DNA of 64,000 nt from Clostridia bacterium (GTDB lineage: Bacteria > Bacillota > Clostridia > Oscillospirales > Acutalibacteraceae). Position numbers and translations under genes: made by a program. The stretch covers positions 42,117 to 106,116 of the forward strand of contig JAFUPA010000068.1 in the NCBI GenBank assembly GCA_017481575.1, written 5' to 3'. The stretch's first letter is position 1. Every line of letters starts with the position of its first letter. The notes below the pieces were generated by a model, which did not search any database, was not told the DNA's origin, and saw only the letters and a program-made list of their open reading frames with translations. Of this stretch, positions 41,395-50,715 are shown one piece after another.

Positions 41395-42804
41395 TCAATG
41401 TGTCAGAAGTAACATTGCCACAAACAAGAATGCAATTACCCACGAGCTGCCCTTAATCTTTTTGAAATCTCCGCAGAAAACGCTGATTACAATGTAAGAA
41501 ATAAGACCGAAAGCAATGCCGTAGGAGATGTTGTATGTAAACGGCATTATTGCAAGGGTAAGAAAAGCGGGGACGGATTTCTTGAAATCGCTCCAGTCAA
41601 TGTTTTTGACCGAGCCGAGCATAAGAACACCGACGTAAATAAGAGCCGCCGCTGTAGCGCAACCGGGAACGAGCTGTGCAATCGGGCTCAAAAACATTGC
41701 GATAAAGAAGAATATACCGCAGAAAACAGATGTAAGACCTGTACGGCCGCCGGCGGCAACACCTGCGTTCACTTCGCTAAAGGTTGTAACGGTTGAGGTT
41801 CCGCAAACAGCACCCAAGGTGGTTGCAATTGCGTCGGAAAGCATGCCTTTGTTCATATTAAGAGGCTCGCCGTGTTCGTCAAGCAGATTTGCTCGCTCGC
41901 AAGCGGCATAAAGTGTGCCGAGGGTGTCGAACATATCAACCATACAAAATGCCAGAGCAGTTGTTACAATGGTAAGAATAAGGTTAGCGTTACCGTGCTT
42001 TGCAGCAAAGGCGGAAAAATCAAAACCTTCAGTAAAAACCTTGAACAAGGACTGTGAGCTGAATTCGCTGAAAGCCTGTGCAGGACTAATAACGTGAATA
42101 TTAAAATTGTCGTAAAAGCCGTCAACGGTAAGACCGAGAAGGTAATATAGAGCCATACCGCCGATGATACCGATAAGCACAGCACCCTTGAATTTTTTGT
42201 GGCTCATAATAACAATGGCAAGGAATGTGCAAAGTGTAACGAGCATCGGCATAATGTCGCCCCAATGCTGGCTTAAAAGGTTAAACGAAGCAAGGTCAAC
42301 ACAGGTTGACTCGCTGGGAACAACAATGCCTGCATTCTGAAGACCGAGCAAAGCGATAAATAAGCCAATTCCTGCAGGGATAGCGGAACGGACTGAATCG
42401 GGAAGAGCATCAAAAATCTTTTTACGTAAGCCTGTTACGGTAAGCAGAATAAAGACAACACCTTCAATGAGGATAAGCACAAGGGCGTTGGCATAAGACA
42501 AGCCGAAACCGATGCACACAGTATAAACGAAGAAAGCGTTAAGTCCCATACCGCTTGCCTGTGCCAAAGGCAAATTGGAAAGCAAGCCTGCCAGAACAGT
42601 TCCGATAACAGCGGCAATCGCCGTTGCAATATAAATTGCTCCGTAAGAAACACCGAGCGGATTTGAGCCGTCACCGAACGGGTCGGCAAACATATTGGCG
42701 TTAACCATAAGAATGTATACCATAGCAAAGAAAGTTGTCATTCCTGCTATGAATTCGGTTTTTACCGTTGTGCCACGTTCCTTGAGTTTAAAAAATTTAT
42801 CCAT
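41395..42804 (-). CDS. NCS2-family purine permease (AzgA/PbuG type)
   Basis: This 469-residue inner-membrane protein has about 12-14 hydrophobic helices. AzgA-type hallmarks are visible: KTEFIAGMTTFFAMVYILMVNA at the N-terminus, QASGMGLNAFFVYTV near residue 85, FVDMFDTLGT-like CMVDMFDTLGTLYA near 285, and GTSTVTTFSEVNAGVAAGGRTGLTS near 330-350. Such carriers import adenine, guanine or hypoxanthine with protons. It is last in the dnaD-dnaI-tex-rlmD operon (30 nt after rlmD), and no purine riboswitch fits in that gap. The exact base carried is not predictable. Confidence 0.92.
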   Translation of the reverse strand: MDKFFKLKERGTTVKTEFIAGMTTFFAMVYILMVNANMFADPFGDGSNPLGVSYGAIYIATAIAAVIGTVLAGLLSNLPLAQASGMGLNAFFVYTVCIGFGLSYANALVLILIEGVVFILLTVTGLRKKIFDALPDSVRSAIPAGIGLFIALLGLQNAGIVVPSESTCVDLASFNLLSQHWGDIMPMLVTLCTFLAIVIMSHKKFKGAVLIGIIGGMALYYLLGLTVDGFYDNFNIHVISPAQAFSEFSSQSLFKVFTEGFDFSAFAAKHGNANLILTIVTTALAFCMVDMFDTLGTLYAACERANLLDEHGEPLNMNKGMLSDAIATTLGAVCGTSTVTTFSEVNAGVAAGGRTGLTSVFCGIFFFIAMFLSPIAQLVPGCATAAALIYVGVLMLGSVKNIDWSDFKKSVPAFLTLAIMPFTYNISYGIAFGLISYIVISVFCGDFKKIKGSSWVIAFLFVAMLLLTH

Positions 42805-42834
42805 TTTGCTTCTCCTTTGTTTTGGTATTCCTTC

Positions 42835-44010
42835 TTATTTTTGTTTGACCAGTTGAACAACCGTCTCGACATGATTTGTGTGCGGGAACATATCAACGGG
42901 CTGTATCTTTTTAACCTTATATCCGTGTTGAATAAGGTATTTCAAGTCTCTTGCCTGTGTTTCGGGGTTGCAGGAGATGTAGACAACTTTTTTCGGATTA
43001 AGTGTTACAACCGAAGAGAGGAAAGCCTCATCACTGCCTGCACGTGGCGGGTCCATAAAAACAACATCGGCTTTTTCACCGTTTGCCGCCATTTTTGTCA
43101 TAAATTCACCTGCATCTGCACAGTAGAATTTTATATTTTGAGTATCGTTTCGTCTTGCGTTATTTTTGGCGTCAAACACGGCATCCTTGTTTACTTCAAC
43201 CGCTATAACTTCCTTTGCTTTTTTAGCGGCGATTATGCCGATTGTGCCTATTCCGCAATAAGCGTCAATAACTGTTTCGTTGCCCGTAAGCTCGGCAAAC
43301 TCAATAGCCTTGCCGTAGAGCTTTTCTGTCTGCACGGGGTTAATCTGGTAAAAGGATTTAGCCGAAATTCTGAACACACAGCCGCAAAGCGTGTCCTCAA
43401 TTGTGCCCTTGCCGTAAAGCACTTTTTCGGTGTTGCCGAGCACAAGGCTTGTATGCTCACGGTTGATGTTCTGTATGATTGTTGTGATTTCAGGATGCTT
43501 TTTGAGAAGCTCCTTTACAAACGCATTCTTGCCGGGGAACATCGGTGTTCCCGTAACAAGAACGACCATAATTTCACCGCTTGTAAAGCCACGCTTGACA
43601 AGAACGTGACGCAAAAATCCCACACCTGTGTCCTCGTTATACGGAATCATTCGGTAATGCTTCATCATATTACGGATTGTAACGATTATCTCGTCAGCCT
43701 TTTTGTCCTCAAGTCTGCACTCATCAATACATACAATTCTGTGTGACTTGGACTGGTAAACTCCCGAAATAATCTTGCCGCCCCTCGTCATACCGAAAGC
43801 CGCCTGCACCTTGTTGCGGTAGTTGTACGGGTTTTCCATACCGATGATTTCACCGACACGGCAGAACTTGCCCAAGAGGCGGATAACCTTTGCCTGCTTG
43901 TAGCTCAACTGCTCGGGATAGCTCATATTCTGAAGCTGACAGCCGCCGCACTTTTTTGCAACGGGGCAGAAGTCAGTCTTTTTTTGTGCTGTTGTGTTTT
44001 TTCTTGCCAT
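42835..44010 (-). CDS. rlmD: 23S rRNA (uracil-C5)-methyltransferase, RlmD/RumA family
   Basis: This enzyme transfers a methyl group to a uracil C5 in 23S rRNA. The 391-residue protein carries the iron-sulphur Cys set CPVAKKCGGCQLQ near residues 15-27 plus a later Cys (CRLEDKK region), SFYQINPVQTEKLY, the SAM site VIDAYCGIGTIGI near residue 250, DPPRAG, and catalytic Cys in YISCNPETQARDL. The N-terminal TRAM domain common in this family is missing: only ~14 residues precede the first cluster Cys. It is 1 nt after tex in the same operon. Firmicutes often have several such paralogues with different target uridines. Confidence 0.92.
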   Translation of the reverse strand: MARKNTTAQKKTDFCPVAKKCGGCQLQNMSYPEQLSYKQAKVIRLLGKFCRVGEIIGMENPYNYRNKVQAAFGMTRGGKIISGVYQSKSHRIVCIDECRLEDKKADEIIVTIRNMMKHYRMIPYNEDTGVGFLRHVLVKRGFTSGEIMVVLVTGTPMFPGKNAFVKELLKKHPEITTIIQNINREHTSLVLGNTEKVLYGKGTIEDTLCGCVFRISAKSFYQINPVQTEKLYGKAIEFAELTGNETVIDAYCGIGTIGIIAAKKAKEVIAVEVNKDAVFDAKNNARRNDTQNIKFYCADAGEFMTKMAANGEKADVVFMDPPRAGSDEAFLSSVVTLNPKKVVYISCNPETQARDLKYLIQHGYKVKKIQPVDMFPHTNHVETVVQLVKQK

Positions 44011-44011
44011 T

Positions 44012-46174
44012 TTATGATTCCTTCGGTTTTTTCATTGTAAGTGAAATTCGCTTTTTGTTAACGTCAACCGCAGTAACCCATACGGTTACAATCTGACCAA
44101 CCTTGAGCACCTCGGACGGGTGCTTGATGTATCTGTCCGTAATCTGCGAAATGTGAACAAGTCCGTCCTGATGCACGCCGATGTCAACGAATGCACCGAA
44201 ATCGATAACATTACGCACCGTACCCTGAAGCTCCATACCTGCCTTGAGGTCGTTCATATCCATAACATCGGTACGAAGCATCGGCGGCGGTAACTCGTCA
44301 CGGGGGTCACGTCCGGGCTGCTTTAATTCTTTTATAATGTCAAGCATTGTCGGCACACCTACACCGATTTTCTCGGCGGTGGCATCCTTGCCGATTGCTT
44401 CAACCTTTTCTGTCAGGTCGTCAAGCTTGCCGTTTGCGGCATCCTTAACGGTGTAACCGCACAATTCAAGAAGTGCCTTTGCGGCATCGTAGCTTTCGGG
44501 GTGAACACCTGTGTTGTCAAGCAGATTTTTACTCTCTGCAACACGCATAAAGCCTGCACACTGTTCATAAGCCTTTGCACCGAGCTTTGGAACTTTTTTG
44601 AGCTGTGCACGGCTTGTGAAAGCTCCGTTTTCCTCACGGAAAGCAACGATATTCTTTGCTACCGTGCTGTTGATGCCCGAAACTCTTGTAAGAAGAGAAG
44701 GGGAGGCGGTGTTCACATCAACACCAACGTTGTTAACAGCATCCTCTACAACACCGTTAAGCGCATTGTCAAGCTCCTTTTTGGGCATATCGTGCTGATA
44801 CTGACCGACACCGATTGCCTTCGGGTCAATCTTAACAAGCTCTGCTAAGGGGTCCTGCAAGCGGCGTGCAATTGAAACAGCACTACGGAGTGAAACGTCA
44901 AACTGCGGAAATTCCTCTGCCGCAAGCTTTGAAGCGGAGTAAACAGAAGCACCTGCTTCACTTACAACCATATATGCAGTGTCACTGTCGATTTCTTTAA
45001 GAAGATTTGCGGTGAAGATTTCTGTTTCTTTTGAAGCTGTGCCGTTACCGATTGCGATAATCTTAACGCCGTAGCGTTTAATCATATTTTTGATAAGCAC
45101 CTTTGCACTTTCCTGCTGTGCGGCGGAGTGGGTAATGTAAGCAACACCCGTGTCAAGCACACGTCCCGTTTCGTCAACAACAGCAACCTTACAGCCCGTC
45201 CTGTAACCCGGGTCAAGACCGAGTGCGACCTTACCCTTTACGGGCGGCTGAAGCAAAAGCTCTTTAAGGTTGGAAGAGAAAACCTTTATTGCGGCTGATG
45301 CGGCATTCTCCGTCAGCATTGAACGGATCTCACGCTCAATTGACGGGTAAATAAGTCTGTCATAAGCATCTGCACCCGCATCACGGACTGTATCCGTGCA
45401 AAGCGAACCGCTGTCCGAAAGTGTAACTGATGTAATAACGTTAGAAGCCTTTATCTTGTCAAGCTCAACACTTACCTTAAGGAAGCCTTCACGCTCGCCA
45501 CGGTCAATCGCAAGCACTCTGTGACCGGCAATTTTGTTAACAGGCTGTGAAAAATCGTAATACTGCTCATAAACGCTCTGTGCCGTTTCGTCTGCGGCTT
45601 TAACATTGACCACACCGAGTACGGTAAAGAGGTTGCGAAGTCTGCGGCGGATATCCGCATTGTCGGAAATATCCTCTGCAATAATATCCATAGCACCCTG
45701 CAAAGCATCCTCTGCGGTAGGCACTCCGTTTTCTTCATTTATATAATCCTGTGCCAATTCAATTGCGGCGGGACTGTCCTTTAACTGTGCATAAATTGCG
45801 GCGGCGAGAGTCTCAAGACCTCTTTCACGGGCAACGGATGCACGGGTCTTTCTCTTTGGCTTAAAGGGACGGTAGATGTCCTCAATCTCCGCAAGAGTTG
45901 CGGCCTTGTCGAGAGCGGCGGCGATTTCATCGGTGAGCTTTTCCTGTGCTTCGATTGATGAACGCACCTCTTCACGGCGCTTGTCGAGGTTGCGGAGGTA
46001 TTCAAGTCTTTCCGAAATCTCACGCAGAGTCTGGTCATCGAGCGTACCGTGAGCCTCTTTACGGTAACGGGCAATGAAGGGGATTGTGTTGCCGTCGTCA
46101 ATAAGCCCGACGACGTTTTCCACCTGCCACGTTTTGAGTTTGAATTCATTGGTGAGTGCTGAAATGATATCCAT
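44012..46174 (-). CDS. tex: Tex-family RNA-binding transcription accessory protein
   Basis: Tex proteins are related to eukaryotic Spt6 and bind nucleic acids, affecting transcription and stress tolerance. The 720-residue protein has the usual order: helical N-terminus with FIARYRKEAHGTLDDQTLREI, a YqgF-like domain (LGLDPGYRTGCKVAVVDETG near 320-340), helix-hairpin-helix segment (VDVNTASPSLLTRVSGIN), and a C-terminal S1 domain (LQGTVRNVIDFGAFVDIGV..DGLVHIS). Length is normal. ATG has GGAGA upstream, and the gene lies 9 nt after dnaI. Confidence 0.96.
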   Translation of the reverse strand: MDIISALTNEFKLKTWQVENVVGLIDDGNTIPFIARYRKEAHGTLDDQTLREISERLEYLRNLDKRREEVRSSIEAQEKLTDEIAAALDKAATLAEIEDIYRPFKPKRKTRASVARERGLETLAAAIYAQLKDSPAAIELAQDYINEENGVPTAEDALQGAMDIIAEDISDNADIRRRLRNLFTVLGVVNVKAADETAQSVYEQYYDFSQPVNKIAGHRVLAIDRGEREGFLKVSVELDKIKASNVITSVTLSDSGSLCTDTVRDAGADAYDRLIYPSIEREIRSMLTENAASAAIKVFSSNLKELLLQPPVKGKVALGLDPGYRTGCKVAVVDETGRVLDTGVAYITHSAAQQESAKVLIKNMIKRYGVKIIAIGNGTASKETEIFTANLLKEIDSDTAYMVVSEAGASVYSASKLAAEEFPQFDVSLRSAVSIARRLQDPLAELVKIDPKAIGVGQYQHDMPKKELDNALNGVVEDAVNNVGVDVNTASPSLLTRVSGINSTVAKNIVAFREENGAFTSRAQLKKVPKLGAKAYEQCAGFMRVAESKNLLDNTGVHPESYDAAKALLELCGYTVKDAANGKLDDLTEKVEAIGKDATAEKIGVGVPTMLDIIKELKQPGRDPRDELPPPMLRTDVMDMNDLKAGMELQGTVRNVIDFGAFVDIGVHQDGLVHISQITDRYIKHPSEVLKVGQIVTVWVTAVDVNKKRISLTMKKPKES

Positions 46175-46183
46175 AGTGTCTCC

Positions 46184-47149
46184 TTAAATGGTCTTTAACT
46201 GTCTGATGTCTGCACCGTCAAACTGCAGAATTGTATATGTGCTTAAAATTCTTGAAGCGATACGATCGCTGTATGTGTTTTTGATTGCCTCGGGTGTGAG
46301 ATTTGTACTGATTACAGTCGGCTTTTCTTCAAGTCCACGGCAATTTACGATGTTATAAAGAGCCGAAACAGTAAGCTGTGTGCTGAATTCAGCACCGAGG
46401 TCGTCGATGATAAGTAAATCGCAGTCTAGAATTGCCTGCTCGGTGTTTTCGCCGTCTCCTCTGCCGAATTTTTCACGCTCAAGGCGGTTAAAGAGATTTT
46501 GTGCGGTTGTGTAAATCACACCGTAGCCTGCCTCAACAGCCTTGCCGGCAATTGCAAGTGAAAGGTGAGTTTTGCCGAGCCCTGTTTTGCCGTAAAGCAA
46601 AAGGCTGGGGGATTTTAGACTGAAATCGTCAGCGTAAGCCTTGCAATAGCCGAGAACGCTCTCCATTCGCTGACGGGGGCTTATGCCTGCACCGTCGGGA
46701 TAATAGTCGAGCTTGAAGTTGTCAAACCTGCACTTGTCCACGGGGAGCTTGGAGCAAAGCTTTTCGTATTCAATCGAACGAAGTAAAAGCTTGAAACAGT
46801 CGCAGACGTAACCGCCCACAGAGCCTTTGTCCTCGCACTTCGGGCAGGTGTATTTGACGTCAAGCCAATCCTCGGGGTAACCGTTTTTGATAAGCAATGA
46901 ACGTCGCTTTGCCTGTGCGTCAAGGTTGACCTCGGCAAGAGTTTTTATGTAATCCTCACCGCCGTTGCCCATACCGACCGCTTTGATTGTCGCAAGACCT
47001 GCACGTGCCATTGTTTCTTCAATTTCAAGAATTTCGGGAATGTTCTTCAAAGCCTCGTCGTGTCTTTTCTCACGCTGCATAAGTGCTTCATTGCGGCGCT
47101 TTTTAAGCTCACGCTCTGCTTTTTCATAAGTATCTCTGCTGAATGCCAC
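46184..47149 (-). CDS. dnaI: DnaC/DnaI-type helicase loader (AAA+)
   Basis: It loads the replicative helicase at origins or stalled forks. The 321-residue protein has an N-terminal helical region, a Cys cluster (YTCPKCEDKGSVGGYVCDCF near residues 103-122) as in Bacillus DnaI zinc domains, and an AAA+ ATPase: Walker A LLYGKTGLGKTHL near 190, Walker B LLIIDDLG near 245, and TVISTNLTP (sensor I). GTG at 47149 is 8 nt after AGGGGG. It is translationally coupled to dnaD (3-nt gap), which supports a primosome role. Confidence 0.93.
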   Translation of the reverse strand: MAFSRDTYEKAERELKKRRNEALMQREKRHDEALKNIPEILEIEETMARAGLATIKAVGMGNGGEDYIKTLAEVNLDAQAKRRSLLIKNGYPEDWLDVKYTCPKCEDKGSVGGYVCDCFKLLLRSIEYEKLCSKLPVDKCRFDNFKLDYYPDGAGISPRQRMESVLGYCKAYADDFSLKSPSLLLYGKTGLGKTHLSLAIAGKAVEAGYGVIYTTAQNLFNRLEREKFGRGDGENTEQAILDCDLLIIDDLGAEFSTQLTVSALYNIVNCRGLEEKPTVISTNLTPEAIKNTYSDRIASRILSTYTILQFDGADIRQLKTI

Positions 47150-47152
47150 GGT

Positions 47153-48136
47153 TTATTCCCCCTTTTTGTAAACAGGCAACTGATTTGCTCTGCGGTTAAA
47201 TTCGTTCATATCGTAGGATGTGTTGACATCTGATTTTTTCTGATTTTGTTCACGGAAAGCCTGCTTGTCTTTTTCGACATCTTCGGGAGTTTTAAGTCCC
47301 TTCTGATGCCAGTTTGCAAGCACCTTGTTCATATATGCAAAGCTGATTTTGCTCGAATGGTCAAGCATTTCTTCATAAGCGAGGTAAATCATATCCACAC
47401 CGAACTTCATTTCAGTCGACCACGTTTTAAGGTAAGCCGCCTGCGACGAGGTCGGGCGGGGATTCTGAATACCTGCCAACTGTGCAAATTCTTTCCACAA
47501 GCTCATGCAGGAGTTGAGCACCTTAATCTGTTCGTCCGCTTTTTCGATTGTGTCAATTTCCTTTTCGCCCCACGTTCTGCCAACCTTTGCAATGTATGCA
47601 AAATTACCCTTGCCGACAGAAACGCAATAGCTTACGAGCATATATATAACCTCAACGGGCAGACCGTACTGGTCGTGCATCATAAGAAGTATACACTCGC
47701 TGTCGTAGCCGATTGTTCTGCCGAGAAGTCCCTCAATGTCTGTGAACATATGCGCAATTTCGGGTGATTCCTTGCAGCGTGCGACAACCTGCTCATAAGT
47801 CGGCTTGACGGGGGAGAGCTCGGGCAGCTCTTTGAGTGTTTCTGTAACACTTGTTGCGGCAGGAGCCTGGGGTGCGGGCATCTGCGGAATAACCTTGCCG
47901 TCAGACGAAAGCACGCCCCATTCGCAAAGCACGGTGAGCGCATCGCAAACGTCACTTTCTGCATAGTTTATCTCCTTGCTGATAACAGCAGGGTCAATCG
48001 GCTCGCTTGTATGGCGGAACACCCACAGCAAAGTTTTAAGCTGTGAGGCACTTGCGAGCTTTATGTTGTTGTCAACAACCTGCGACGGCACGGCAAACAT
48101 TGAGCCGAACACGGCAGGGTTAATTGTATAAGCCAT
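47153..48136 (-). CDS. dnaD: DnaD-domain replication initiation protein
   Basis: DnaD proteins remodel DNA and help recruit DnaI and helicase in Firmicutes. The 327-residue protein has an N-terminal winged-helix-like part (LKTLLWVFRHTSEPIDPAVISKEINYAESDVCDAL), a Pro/Ala linker (about 85-105), and one or two DnaB/DnaD repeats (near 115-200 and 220-290; for example YGLPVEVIYMLVSYCV and YLKTWSTEMKFGVDMIYLAYEE). The family ends in YxxK-type helices; FAYMNKVLANWHQKGLKTPED is that segment. It is first in the five-gene operon. Confidence 0.92.
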   Translation of the reverse strand: MAYTINPAVFGSMFAVPSQVVDNNIKLASASQLKTLLWVFRHTSEPIDPAVISKEINYAESDVCDALTVLCEWGVLSSDGKVIPQMPAPQAPAATSVTETLKELPELSPVKPTYEQVVARCKESPEIAHMFTDIEGLLGRTIGYDSECILLMMHDQYGLPVEVIYMLVSYCVSVGKGNFAYIAKVGRTWGEKEIDTIEKADEQIKVLNSCMSLWKEFAQLAGIQNPRPTSSQAAYLKTWSTEMKFGVDMIYLAYEEMLDHSSKISFAYMNKVLANWHQKGLKTPEDVEKDKQAFREQNQKKSDVNTSYDMNEFNRRANQLPVYKKGE

Positions 48137-48433
48137 TTTTTCACTATCCTTGATTTTTTTGATTTATTGACGCTAAAATACCACCTATCATTATACACAT
48201 TTAAAGGTCAAAAGAAAATACAAAAAATCACTTTCTACACAACGATTTTAAATCCACAATAAATTGTGTTTTGCTATTTAAAAAATCACAAGTCAATTGA
48301 CAAAACAACAAAATTTATAAATAGGTAATAAATGAATAAATCTCTAATGATTGACTATTATAAAATAATGTGCTACAATACTATGGACTTTTATTAAAAG
48401 TACACTTTAAAAAACGAAAGGAGTTAATCCATA
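48137..48433. promoter_or_regulatory. Divergent intergenic region with plus-strand promoter
   Basis: This AT-rich gap holds a plus-strand promoter, TTGACT (48351-48356), 17 bp, TACAAT (48374-48379), for the CNNM/CorC gene. A palindrome CACAATAAATTGTG lies at 48255-48268. A minus-strand TATAAT near 48196-48201 could serve the dnaD operon, with no clear -35. No gene is seen. Confidence 0.65.
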
Positions 48434-49828
48434 ATGGATGACCCGGCTGGGATTATACTGAAACTGGTTTTACTTTTAGTGCTGATTTTGGTGAACGCAT
48501 TTTTCTCAATGAGCGAGATTGCGATTATATCCCTTAACGACAACAAAATAGACAAAATGGCAGAGGAAGGCCACAAAAAGGCAAAGATGGTGGCAAAGCT
48601 TACCTCAAACTCAAGCAGATTCCTGTCAACTATACAGATAGGTGTTACTCTTGCAGGCTTCCTTACTTCTGCCAGTGCTTCACAGACCTTTGCCGATATG
48701 CTTGCAGATGCGCTTGCAGGTACAGCGGTTGAAAGGGTACTCGGTGCGAGTGTAATCAACGGCATTTCCGTTGTTGTTATCACTCTCATTATGTCGTACT
48801 TTTCACTTGTTTTCGGTGAGCTTGTGCCGAAGAAAATCGGTATGCAGATACCTGAAAAGATTTCCTTTAAGGTTGTCGGCATTCTGCTTTTCATTTCAAA
48901 GATTTTCAGCCCCGTTGTTAAGATTCTTTCACTTTCAACAAACGGTGTTGTAAGACTTTTCGGCTTCAATCCTCACGCTGATGAGGAAACCGTTACGGAG
49001 GAAGAAATCCGAATGATGGTTGATGTCGGCGGTGAAAAGGGCGTTATTGAGGACGTTCAGAAAGAGATGATTAACAACATCTTCGAGTTTGACGACCTTG
49101 ACGCAGGCGACATTATGACCCACAGAACAGATATGACTGCCGTTGAACTTAATGACCCGATTATGGAGGCAGTTAACCTGAGCATTGAGCACGGATATTC
49201 ACGAATTCCCGTGTTTGATGACGACCCCGACAATATTGTAGGTATCGTTTACATCAAGGATTTGCTCAAGTTCGTAGGCAAAGATATGCCCGAAACATCG
49301 CTTAAGGACGTTATGCGTGCTCCGATGTTTGTGCCCGAGTCAAAAATCTGCGGAGATTTGTTCAAAGAAATGACTGCGACAAGAACACAGATGGCGGTTG
49401 TTGTTGACGAGTACGGCGGTACAGCGGGTATTGTAACTCTTGAAGATATAGTTGAAGCTATCGTCGGCAATATTCAGGACGAATACGACAACGAGGACGA
49501 GGAGTTTTCACAGATTGATGAAACAACCTTTACCATTGAAGGTATTATGGATATTGACGAGGTTGACGAGCTTACGGGTAAAAAGCTTCCCGAGGGTGAT
49601 TATGACACCGTTGCAGGCTTCATAATCAGCGAGCTTGGTTACCTGCCAAAGGACGGCGAGATGAACGAGGTTATGTTTGAAAACATCAAGTTCACCGTTC
49701 TTGCGGTTGACAACAGAAGAATTGAAAAGGTGCGTGTCGAAATCCTGCCTGTAGAGGAGACAGAAGAGGAAGACGATGAGGATGACGACGAGTCAACCTT
49801 CAGATTTTCACGCAAAAACAATGAATAA
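48434..49828 (+). CDS. CNNM/CorC-type membrane protein (HlyC/CorC family)
   Basis: This 464-residue protein has the standard order: a DUF21/CNNM membrane domain (about residues 5-190, starting ILVNAFFSMSEIAIISLN), two CBS domains (about 215-275 and 280-335, with IMTHRTDMTAVELNDPI and YSRIPVFDDDPDNIVGIVYIKDLL), and a C-terminal CorC_HlyC FAD-like domain (TTFTIEGIMDIDEVDELTG...). Such proteins are linked to Mg2+ export or homeostasis. An acidic tail (EEEDDEDDDES) is unusual but common in the lineage. ATG at 48434 follows GGAG. It is transcribed alone, ended by a hairpin. Confidence 0.94.
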   Translation: MDDPAGIILKLVLLLVLILVNAFFSMSEIAIISLNDNKIDKMAEEGHKKAKMVAKLTSNSSRFLSTIQIGVTLAGFLTSASASQTFADMLADALAGTAVERVLGASVINGISVVVITLIMSYFSLVFGELVPKKIGMQIPEKISFKVVGILLFISKIFSPVVKILSLSTNGVVRLFGFNPHADEETVTEEEIRMMVDVGGEKGVIEDVQKEMINNIFEFDDLDAGDIMTHRTDMTAVELNDPIMEAVNLSIEHGYSRIPVFDDDPDNIVGIVYIKDLLKFVGKDMPETSLKDVMRAPMFVPESKICGDLFKEMTATRTQMAVVVDEYGGTAGIVTLEDIVEAIVGNIQDEYDNEDEEFSQIDETTFTIEGIMDIDEVDELTGKKLPEGDYDTVAGFIISELGYLPKDGEMNEVMFENIKFTVLAVDNRRIEKVRVEILPVEETEEEDDEDDDESTFRFSRKNNE

Positions 49829-49832
49829 AAAT

Positions 49833-49873
49833 AGTGCAGTAGGATGTAAAAATCTTACTGCACTTTTGTTTTA
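49833..49873. terminator. Terminator between convergent genes
   Basis: AGTGCAGTAGGAT pairs with ATCTTACTGCACT (one wobble), followed by TTTTGTTTT. It ends the CNNM/CorC transcript and overlaps the 3' end of the convergent XRE gene. Confidence 0.88.
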
Positions 49874-50482
49874 ATTCTTACTTATAACTTTTTTATGCCA
49901 GGACTTTTTGTGACATTCAGGGCAACGCATATGTCTTGTTCTGCCTACATGAGTTGCAAAGAAAACACTTTTGTAAGCAGGCACATATCTGTGACCGCAT
50001 TTTTTACATTCATAATATCCTGCTGTCTGCTCAATTTTTAACATAAACGGACAAGCAAGCAGAATAGGAACAGTTCCGATTACGATAAGCAGAATTCTTA
50101 ACCGGTCCTCCATTTGTATCAATGAAGCAACCGCTGTTAAAGCGAACATAGCGGCGATGCTCAACACTCCGATGAGGATTTCAAGAGACAGCAGCCTTTT
50201 GTCTGCTTCTTCCTTTTGCTTTGCCATTTCAAGCAGGTTATTTTCTAATTCTTTGTTGTAATTATCCATTGTAACTACCTCCCCACATAATAAATCATTT
50301 ACGGTAATTTTAAGAACATCGCACAACTCAAGCATTATGGAAGCGTCAGGCATAGACTTGCCTGTTTCCCACTTTGAAACTGCTCTGTCGGTAATGTTCA
50401 GTTTTTCTGCCAACTGCATTTGTGTTAAATTTGCATTTTTTCTGCGTTCAGCAATAAATCTTCCGATTTTCGACTGATTCAT
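49871..50482 (-). CDS. XRE regulator fused to membrane helices and a zinc ribbon
   Basis: The protein has 203 residues from ATG 50482 (AAGGAGG 7-8 nt upstream). Residues 1-65 are an XRE HTH (IGRFIAERRKNANLTQMQLAEKL; DRAVSKWETGKSMPD). A coiled-coil-like helix follows (about 75-100), then two transmembrane helices (about 98-122 and 130-148). The C-terminus has two Cys pairs, YECKKCGHRY and RCPECHKK, forming a likely zinc ribbon. XRE proteins with this HTH plus paired membrane helices are frequent in Clostridia; the membrane part may sense a signal. It is divergent from the secreted beta-helix gene and is the likely regulator of that intergenic region. Confidence 0.88.
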   Translation of the reverse strand: MNQSKIGRFIAERRKNANLTQMQLAEKLNITDRAVSKWETGKSMPDASIMLELCDVLKITVNDLLCGEVVTMDNYNKELENNLLEMAKQKEEADKRLLSLEILIGVLSIAAMFALTAVASLIQMEDRLRILLIVIGTVPILLACPFMLKIEQTAGYYECKKCGHRYVPAYKSVFFATHVGRTRHMRCPECHKKSWHKKVISKN

Positions 50483-50715
50483 CCGGTTTCCTCCTTTCAA
50501 ATTCAGTTTAGCTGTTTTTGTATTGAAAATCTACATACCAACGGTTGAGTGGGGATATCAACTGCCGGTAGAGTTGATAAATCGTTTGTTTATTCAAATT
50601 ATACCACAATACAACTCAACAATCCACCTGAATTATTGTACGTATTTCAAGTTTTTATTTGACATCATTTTACAGTTGTGATATTGTAATTTCAGAACTT
50701 TACAGGAGGGTTACT
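50483..50715. promoter_or_regulatory. Divergent promoters and repeated GTTGA motifs
   Basis: A plus-strand promoter, TTGACA (50659-50664), 17 bp, TATTGT (50682-50687), serves the beta-helix gene. On the minus strand an extended -10 (TGGTATAAT, TATAAT at 50598-50603) serves the XRE gene. Between them lie TTGAGT at 50545-50550, an inverted repeat TCAACT-N8-AGTTGA (50558-50577), and CAACTCAAC (50612-50620), plausible binding sites for the divergent regulator. Confidence 0.6.

Noticed and set aside
42805-42834. Purine riboswitch before the purine permease
   Set aside because: Only 30 nt separate rlmD from the permease, too short for the aptamer, and no conserved purine-aptamer sequence is present.
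42817-43746. Long open frame on the plus strand opposite rlmD
   Set aside because: The opposite strand encodes a complete RlmD with all motifs. The plus frame is Cys/Phe-rich, lacks an RBS and crosses the intergenic boundary.
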